The translations under genes and the position numbers were made by a program. A DNA stretch of 64,000 nucleotides from Paracoccaceae bacterium (GTDB taxonomy: Bacteria > Pseudomonadota > Alphaproteobacteria > Rhodobacterales > Rhodobacteraceae). The stretch spans positions 39,543 through 103,542 of the forward strand of contig JAIXZY010000020.1 in NCBI GenBank assembly GCA_027489355.1, written 5' to 3'. Positions 59,939 to 64,000 of the stretch are shown here, piece by piece. The notes beneath the pieces were generated by a model. The model did no database searches and had not been told where the DNA came from. It saw nothing but the letters and a program-made list of their open reading frames with translations. Position 1 is the stretch's first letter; every line of letters begins with the position of its first letter.

Positions 59939-60805
59939 ATGTCGCGTTGGCGGGACCTGCCGTCTCTCTCGGCCCTCAGGGCCTTTGATGCCACGGCGCA
60001 AAGCGGCAGTTTCGCCGAAGCCGGGCGCATGCTGAACGTGACCCATGCCGCAGTGACCCAGGCGGTGCGCGGGCTGGAGGCGGAACTGAGCGTCGCGCTG
60101 GTCCGGCGGGCGGGGCGGACGGTGGTGTTGACAGAGGCGGGCGAACGGCTGGCGAAGGCGCTTGACGCGGGCTTCGGCGCGGTGGAGGCGGGCGTCGCAG
60201 CCTTGCGCGAGGCCGAGGCGCGACGCGTGGTGCGGGTCACGACCACGACCTATATCGCCGAGACCTATGTCATGCCGCGCCTGCCGGGGTTCTGGGCGAA
60301 GCATCCTGGCGTCGAGGTCGCCCTGTCGCCAAGCCCCGAGAAGATCGACCTGGGCCGCGAGGGGTTCGACATGGCAATCCGGGCGCTGACCGACGGCTGG
60401 GTCGAGATGCCGGACGAGGAAATCCGCCCGCTTTGCCGGTCGCGGGTGGTGGCGGTCTGCGCGCCGTCGCTTGCGGCCTCGGGCCTTGCGCCGCAGGACA
60501 TGCCCTGGGTGATCGGCAACGCGAACCATTGGGAACTGGCCGAGATCGCCGGGACGGGTCTGGACATCGCCCGGCTGAAGCGGGTGGACATGGGCAGCCC
60601 GCACCTGGAGCTGCAGGCCTGCCGTCAGGGTCTTGGCGCCGGGACCGCGACCGAGATCATCTGCCGCGACGATCTGGAGGCGGGCCGTCTGGTTGAGCTG
60701 CCTCTGACGGGTCTGCCGGTGGTGACCTATGCCGTGGTCCTTCCCCGGGGCCCGCGACGGCCGGCGGTCCAGGCCTTCGCGGCCTGGCTGCGGACCATAT
60801 TCTAG
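59939..60805 (+). CDS. LysR-family transcriptional regulator (GcvA-like)
   Basis: A 288-residue DNA-binding regulator. The winged HTH is at ~8-65 (LSALRAFDATAQSGSFAEAG, then VTHAAVTQAVRGLEAEL). The effector-binding domain follows at ~92-285 with RVTTTTYIAETYVMPRLPGF and FDMAIRAL. The GcvA-like group carries this N-terminus (RDLPSLSALRAFDA). The target is not obvious; LysR proteins often regulate a divergent neighbour. Convergent with the NYN gene, 4-bp overlap. Confidence 0.9.
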   Translation: MSRWRDLPSLSALRAFDATAQSGSFAEAGRMLNVTHAAVTQAVRGLEAELSVALVRRAGRTVVLTEAGERLAKALDAGFGAVEAGVAALREAEARRVVRVTTTTYIAETYVMPRLPGFWAKHPGVEVALSPSPEKIDLGREGFDMAIRALTDGWVEMPDEEIRPLCRSRVVAVCAPSLAASGLAPQDMPWVIGNANHWELAEIAGTGLDIARLKRVDMGSPHLELQACRQGLGAGTATEIICRDDLEAGRLVELPLTGLPVVTYAVVLPRGPRRPAVQAFAAWLRTIF

Positions 60806-61545
60806 GCCTTGTCGCGCACCTGAAGCTGGTTGCCCTCTTGCCGGACCTCGAAGCGCGGCAGCTTGCGGATCAGGTCAGACAACTTGGCCGCGCCGTAGGT
60901 GCGGGTGTCGAAGTCCGGGTTGCCCTGCGTGATGTACTGGCCGATCTGCCCCATCGAGAACCATTCGCCCTCGGGGTCGATGGCGCGCATCGCGGCGACG
61001 ATCAGCGGAATGGCCTTGGCGGGGGCCTCCTTGGTGCCAGACTTCGGTTCGGCGACGGGAAGGGCGGCGTCGGGGGCGGGCTTCGGCGTCTCTTCCGCCG
61101 GGGCGCCCAGGTTTTCCACGTAGATGAAGCGCTTGCAGGCCATGCGGAAGGCCTCGGGGGTCTTCTTCTCGCCGATGCCATAGACGTCCAGGCCCTGTTC
61201 GCGGATGCGCGCGGCAAGGCGGGTGAAATCGCTGTCCGAGGAGACGAGGACGAAGCCGTCGAACAGGCCGGAGTGCAGGAAGTCCATCGCGGCGATGACA
61301 AGGCCGATGTCCGAGGCGTTCTTGCCCTTGGTGTTGGAAAACTGCTGGTCCGCGACCAGGCCCAGGGCCGCGACCTTCTTGGCCCAGCCCGCCAGCCGCT
61401 GCGCCGACCAGTCGCCGTAGATGCGGCGGACCGACGCCTCGCCCAGGGCGGCGATTTCCTCGAAGATCGCCTCGGCATAGCCAGCAGGGACGTTGTCGGC
61501 GTCGATCAGGACGGCAAGACGGGGGGCGCGGGCATCGGCGGGCAT
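60802..61545 (-). CDS. NYN-domain (PIN-like RNase) protein with C-terminal LOTUS/OST-HTH domain
   Basis: A 247-residue cytosolic protein. The NYN domain (residues ~8-145) has the acidic active-site residues of PIN-like nucleases: LIDADNVP, NASDIGLVIAAMDFL and LVSSDSDFTRLAAR. A Pro/Ala-rich linker (~150-175) leads to an OST-HTH/LOTUS-type RNA-binding domain (~178-245; EGEWFSMGQIGQYI, RTYGAAKLSDLIRKLPRFEV). Known bacterial relatives are predicted RNases acting on structured RNA. Substrate unknown. Confidence 0.9.
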   Translation of the reverse strand: MPADARAPRLAVLIDADNVPAGYAEAIFEEIAALGEASVRRIYGDWSAQRLAGWAKKVAALGLVADQQFSNTKGKNASDIGLVIAAMDFLHSGLFDGFVLVSSDSDFTRLAARIREQGLDVYGIGEKKTPEAFRMACKRFIYVENLGAPAEETPKPAPDAALPVAEPKSGTKEAPAKAIPLIVAAMRAIDPEGEWFSMGQIGQYITQGNPDFDTRTYGAAKLSDLIRKLPRFEVRQEGNQLQVRDKA

Positions 61546-61661
61546 GGCGGTCTCCTTCGACGGCGAGAGTGGCGCATCCGGCGGGGCGGGGAAAGCGGAA
61601 AGCGGTTTGACTTGGCCGGGCGGGCGGGCAGTATCGACGCCGGATCGGGCGGGAGTGGCGA

Positions 61662-62690
61662 ATGATCGGCGGCTTGCAGATGTTGCGCGGATTGGCGGCG
61701 ACGCTGGTCGTGCTGTTCCATCTGCAGGGGGCCTCGGCCGGCGAGGGGCACGACCCCGGCATCCTGCGCTGGTTCCAGGGGGGCGAGGTTGGGGTGGACG
61801 TGTTCTTCGTCCTGTCGGGCTTCGTCATCTTCCACGCCGCGCAAGGCCGACAGGACCGGGGCGCGGGCTGGTTCCTGCGGCAGCGGTTCTGGCGGATCGT
61901 GCCGCCCTATTGGGCCGCGCTGGCGCTGACGCTGGCGGCGCTTGCGGCGCTGGGGGTGATGCGCGGCGACTGGGGCGACTGGCCCTCGTCCTGGCGGATC
62001 GCGCTGTCGGTCCTGCTGTTGCCCCTGCCCGAGCAGGTGATGGCGGTGGCCTGGACGCTGACGGTCGAGGGGCTGTTCTACCTGCTCTTCGCGGCGACCT
62101 TCTTCCGGTTCGGGGCACGCGGGGCGCTGGGGGCGCTGGCGCTTTGGGCGGTGGTGACGCAGCTTGTCCTAAGGGTGCCGCTGGGACTGCCGGGCTGGCT
62201 GGGGCTGGTGCTTTACTCCGGGGTGATCGAGTTCCTGTTTGGTGGGCTGATCGCCCAGGCGCTTGCGGCGGGCTGGCGTCGGGGGGCGGTCGTGGCGGTG
62301 GTGGCCGGGACGCTGGGCCTTGGCGCGGTGGTCGCGGGGCTGGTGCCGCTGACCTGGGGGCGCGAGTGGGTGGCGGGCCTGCCGGCGGCCGCGCTGGTCT
62401 ACGGCTTTGCCGCCGGGGGGTGGCGGATGCCGGGCTGGGCGCTGGTCTGGGGCGAGGCGTCCTATCTGCTGTATCTCCTGCACCTCCTGGTGTTTTCGGT
62501 CGCGGGGACGGTGCTGAAGCTGGCCGGGATCGCGCCCTATGGCTCGGTTCCCGTGATGCTGGCGCTGGCGGCACTGGCCACGGCGGTGTCGGTGGCCGCG
62601 ACGGTCTGGGTCGAGCGTCCCTACCGCGACTGGACGCGCGGCCGCGCCGTCAGGCGATCAGCGGAAGCGCCCGTGCCGACAGGGCGGTAA
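61662..62690 (+). CDS. Acyltransferase-3 family membrane protein
   Basis: A 342-residue protein with ~10 membrane helices and the family motifs: LRGLAATLVVLFHLQGAS with the catalytic His, GVDVFFVLSGFVIF, and FLRQRFWRIVPPYWAAL with the Arg. Such enzymes transfer acetyl or other acyl groups to surface carbohydrates. It has no direct link to the polysaccharide genes. The 3' end overlaps the convergent ybaK gene by 41 bp. Confidence 0.87.
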   Translation: MIGGLQMLRGLAATLVVLFHLQGASAGEGHDPGILRWFQGGEVGVDVFFVLSGFVIFHAAQGRQDRGAGWFLRQRFWRIVPPYWAALALTLAALAALGVMRGDWGDWPSSWRIALSVLLLPLPEQVMAVAWTLTVEGLFYLLFAATFFRFGARGALGALALWAVVTQLVLRVPLGLPGWLGLVLYSGVIEFLFGGLIAQALAAGWRRGAVVAVVAGTLGLGAVVAGLVPLTWGREWVAGLPAAALVYGFAAGGWRMPGWALVWGEASYLLYLLHLLVFSVAGTVLKLAGIAPYGSVPVMLALAALATAVSVAATVWVERPYRDWTRGRAVRRSAEAPVPTGR

Positions 62691-63120
62691 GCGCGTCCCC
62701 GGGCGGCAGCGACAGGAGAAGCCCGCGCTGGCCCGCGTTGATCCAGACGCGCGGCGCGGTGGCGGCGCTGGCCTCGATTGCGGTCGGGACGGCGCGCTTC
62801 TGCCCAAAGGGAGAGATGCCGCCGACGTGGTAGCCGGTCAGCTTCTCGGCCCTGGGCGCGGGCATCATCGCGGCGGTCTTGCCGCCGAAAGCTGCGGCGA
62901 CCCTTTTCATCGACAGCTGCCGGTCCGACGGAATGACGCAGCAGGCGGGTTTGCCGTCCACCTCGACCATCAGGGTCTTCAGCATGACGGCGGGGTCGAT
63001 CCCCAGCGCCTCGGCCGCCTGAAGGCCGGTCGCCTCGGCCTTGGGGTCATAGGCGTAGGGATGGAGCGTGACCTCGATCCCCAGGGCGGCAAGGGCACGA
63101 AGGGCGGGAGTCGAAGCCAT
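62650..63120 (-). CDS. ybaK: YbaK/EbsC-type Cys-tRNA(Pro) deacylase
   Basis: A 156-residue trans-editing protein from ATG 63120 that clears Cys-tRNA(Pro). Family sequence includes VMLKTLMVEVDGKPACCVIP with the catalytic Lys, SMKRVAAAFGGKTAAMMP and GYHVGGISPFGQKR. The start overlaps the stop of the membrane-protein gene upstream by one base. Confidence 0.93.
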   Translation of the reverse strand: MASTPALRALAALGIEVTLHPYAYDPKAEATGLQAAEALGIDPAVMLKTLMVEVDGKPACCVIPSDRQLSMKRVAAAFGGKTAAMMPAPRAEKLTGYHVGGISPFGQKRAVPTAIEASAATAPRVWINAGQRGLLLSLPPGDALTALSARALPLIA

Positions 63121-63881
63121 CAGCCGACAACCGTCTGGGCGACATGCGGGCCGAAGATGCGGGCCTGGGCCAGGACGGCGGCGTAGAAGGTCCAGTGCAG
63201 CGCGAAGGCGGCAGCAAGGCCGAAACGGGTCTTCAGGATCAGCCGGGGCAGAAGCAGGCCGAAAGCCGTCGAGGCGACGAGGAACATGATCACGGCGCGG
63301 GGCGGGATGCCCGAGAAGGCAAGAAGGACGTGCATCCCTCCGAACAGCAGCGCCGCGAAAAGTGAAATGGTGCGCAGCGGCAGCCCGTCGATGGACAGAC
63401 TTACGATCATCGCCAGCACCAGAAGCTGCTGGAACAGGATCTCGACGGTCTTCGGGAAGAAATAGGCGGGCGTGGCCATCAGAAGGTCCGGCGGCCGGCC
63501 CAAGTCGGCGGGCCAGCTGGCCTGGGGCAGCGCAGGCAGGCCCCAGTGCAGGAAGGCCAGGATCGCCGCGAAGGTCGCAGTCCAGATCAGCGCGGCCAGA
63601 ACGCGGTTCCGCAACGTGGGCCAGGGGCCGTCTGCGTTCCAGCGGGTGTAGAGCGGCCAGAACACGATGGCGGCAAGGCCGGACCAGAAAAGGTAGAAGG
63701 TCGCGATCGGCATCGGGTTTGCATTGTAGTCGGTGCCGATCCCCAGCGCGGGCAGGCCGAAATAGTAGCCCAGGTCCGAGACCAGCCAGAACCCGGCCAG
63801 CCAGCCCAGTACCCGGACCTGCCGGCGTTTCCACGGCCCCGGTCGCGGGGCCGCGGTCACATGGGCCTTGGCTTGGGTCAA
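63120..63881 (-). CDS. Polytopic membrane protein, CPBP-like
   Basis: Up to 253 residues with about seven hydrophobic helices. The start is a TTG at 63881 overlapping the previous stop, or a GTG at 63860. The motifs VEILFQQLLV, LLFGGMHVLLAF and ALHWTFY are spaced as in CPBP (CAAX-protease-like) intramembrane proteins, but the usual EExxxR pair is reduced to a single Glu, so proteolysis is doubtful. Co-transcribed with ybaK and the upstream dehydrogenase. Confidence 0.6.
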   Translation of the reverse strand: MTQAKAHVTAAPRPGPWKRRQVRVLGWLAGFWLVSDLGYYFGLPALGIGTDYNANPMPIATFYLFWSGLAAIVFWPLYTRWNADGPWPTLRNRVLAALIWTATFAAILAFLHWGLPALPQASWPADLGRPPDLLMATPAYFFPKTVEILFQQLLVLAMIVSLSIDGLPLRTISLFAALLFGGMHVLLAFSGIPPRAVIMFLVASTAFGLLLPRLILKTRFGLAAAFALHWTFYAAVLAQARIFGPHVAQTVVG

Positions 63882-64000
63882 TAGACCACGACGGCGCGGA
63901 TGGACTTGCCCTCGTGCATGAGGTCGAAGCCCTTGTTGATGTCCTCCAAGGGCAGGATGTGGGTGATCATGCTGTCGATCTCGATCTTGCCGTCCATGTA
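63878..64000 (-). CDS. Class III alcohol dehydrogenase / S-(hydroxymethyl)glutathione dehydrogenase, C-terminal end only
   Basis: The minus-strand frame ends with MITHILPLEDINKGFDLMHE, then GKSIRAVVVY and a stop at 63878-63880, the typical C-terminus of the glutathione-dependent formaldehyde dehydrogenase (FrmA/AdhC). The rest of the gene lies outside the window. It is the first known gene of the operon leading into the CPBP-like gene and ybaK. Confidence 0.88.
   Translation of the reverse strand, partial: YMDGKIEIDSMITHILPLEDINKGFDLMHEGKSIRAVVVY

Noticed and set aside
1..64000. CRISPR arrays, restriction-modification, toxin-antitoxin or other named defence modules
   Set aside because: No regularly spaced repeats, cas genes, methyltransferase/endonuclease pairs or typical toxin-antitoxin pairs were seen on either strand. 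The only nuclease-like products are the SNase-like and NYN proteins.

Overview
The window is GC-rich DNA from an alphaproteobacterium, most likely a member of the Rhodobacteraceae/Paracoccaceae. This rests on the gene families seen (MepA, VUT/YhhQ, ArfB, DUF47-PiT, PncA-PncB, TrhO, RidA, NYN-LOTUS), on their codon use, and on family-typical intergenic GC hairpins. All calls come from reading the sequence. No database search was run.

Layout: (1) 1-1.5 kb is chromosomal backbone: the 3' part of mepA, a VUT/YhhQ transporter, and a short transcription unit with an 18-codon reading frame, an extended Shine-Dalgarno element and a terminator. (2) 1.54-37.76 kb looks like an integrated genomic island. 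It is bounded by a perfect 26-bp direct repeat that overlaps that terminator, has a tyrosine integrase just inside the left end, and is full of IS and recombinase relics. (3) 38.3-51.7 kb is an exopolysaccharide cluster: initiating phosphoglycosyl transferase, several GT4 and GT2 glycosyltransferases, Wzx flippase, Wzy-type polymerase/ligase, Wzz-type co-polymerase, a polysaccharide deacetylase and a secreted glycosidase-like protein. (4) 51.7-64 kb returns to housekeeping backbone: arfB, a kinase-like protein, DUF47-PiT phosphate uptake, pncA/pncB NAD salvage, trhO, an LLM oxidoreductase, a RidA-like protein, a LysR regulator, a NYN-LOTUS protein, an acyltransferase, ybaK and the 3' end of a class III alcohol dehydrogenase.

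The island cargo is mainly signalling and surface carbohydrate. It holds a sugar-binding-type periplasmic protein paired with a CHASE3/HWE histidine kinase; an aminotransferase under a winged-helix TPR regulator; a lower-GC sugar cassette (NeuD-like acetyltransferase, WecE-type transaminase, glycosyltransferase-like protein) fenced by IS remnants; a cluster with three Rnk/GreA-C-terminal-type proteins, a TauE/SafE exporter and a DUF1127 protein; and a two-gene HlyD + cellulose-synthase-like GT2 unit whose order and architecture resemble the mixed-linkage beta-glucan synthase bgsBA of Sinorhizobium. A dCACHE-HAMP protein with no output domain lies next to that unit, followed by a histidine kinase convergent with a response regulator that carries a degenerate GGDEF-like domain. 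Further right are a phage-like protein fragment, an RTX protein, a GT61 enzyme, an Excalibur-domain protein, a second tyrosine recombinase and a nuclease gene that runs into a recombinase relic.

The most notable points are the island boundaries inside a small transcription unit, the 17-nt perfect complement to the expected 3' end of 16S rRNA upstream of the 18-codon frame, the bgsBA-like locus with its unusual sensor set, the three Rnk-like proteins, and the periplasmic binding protein/kinase pair with no transporter.
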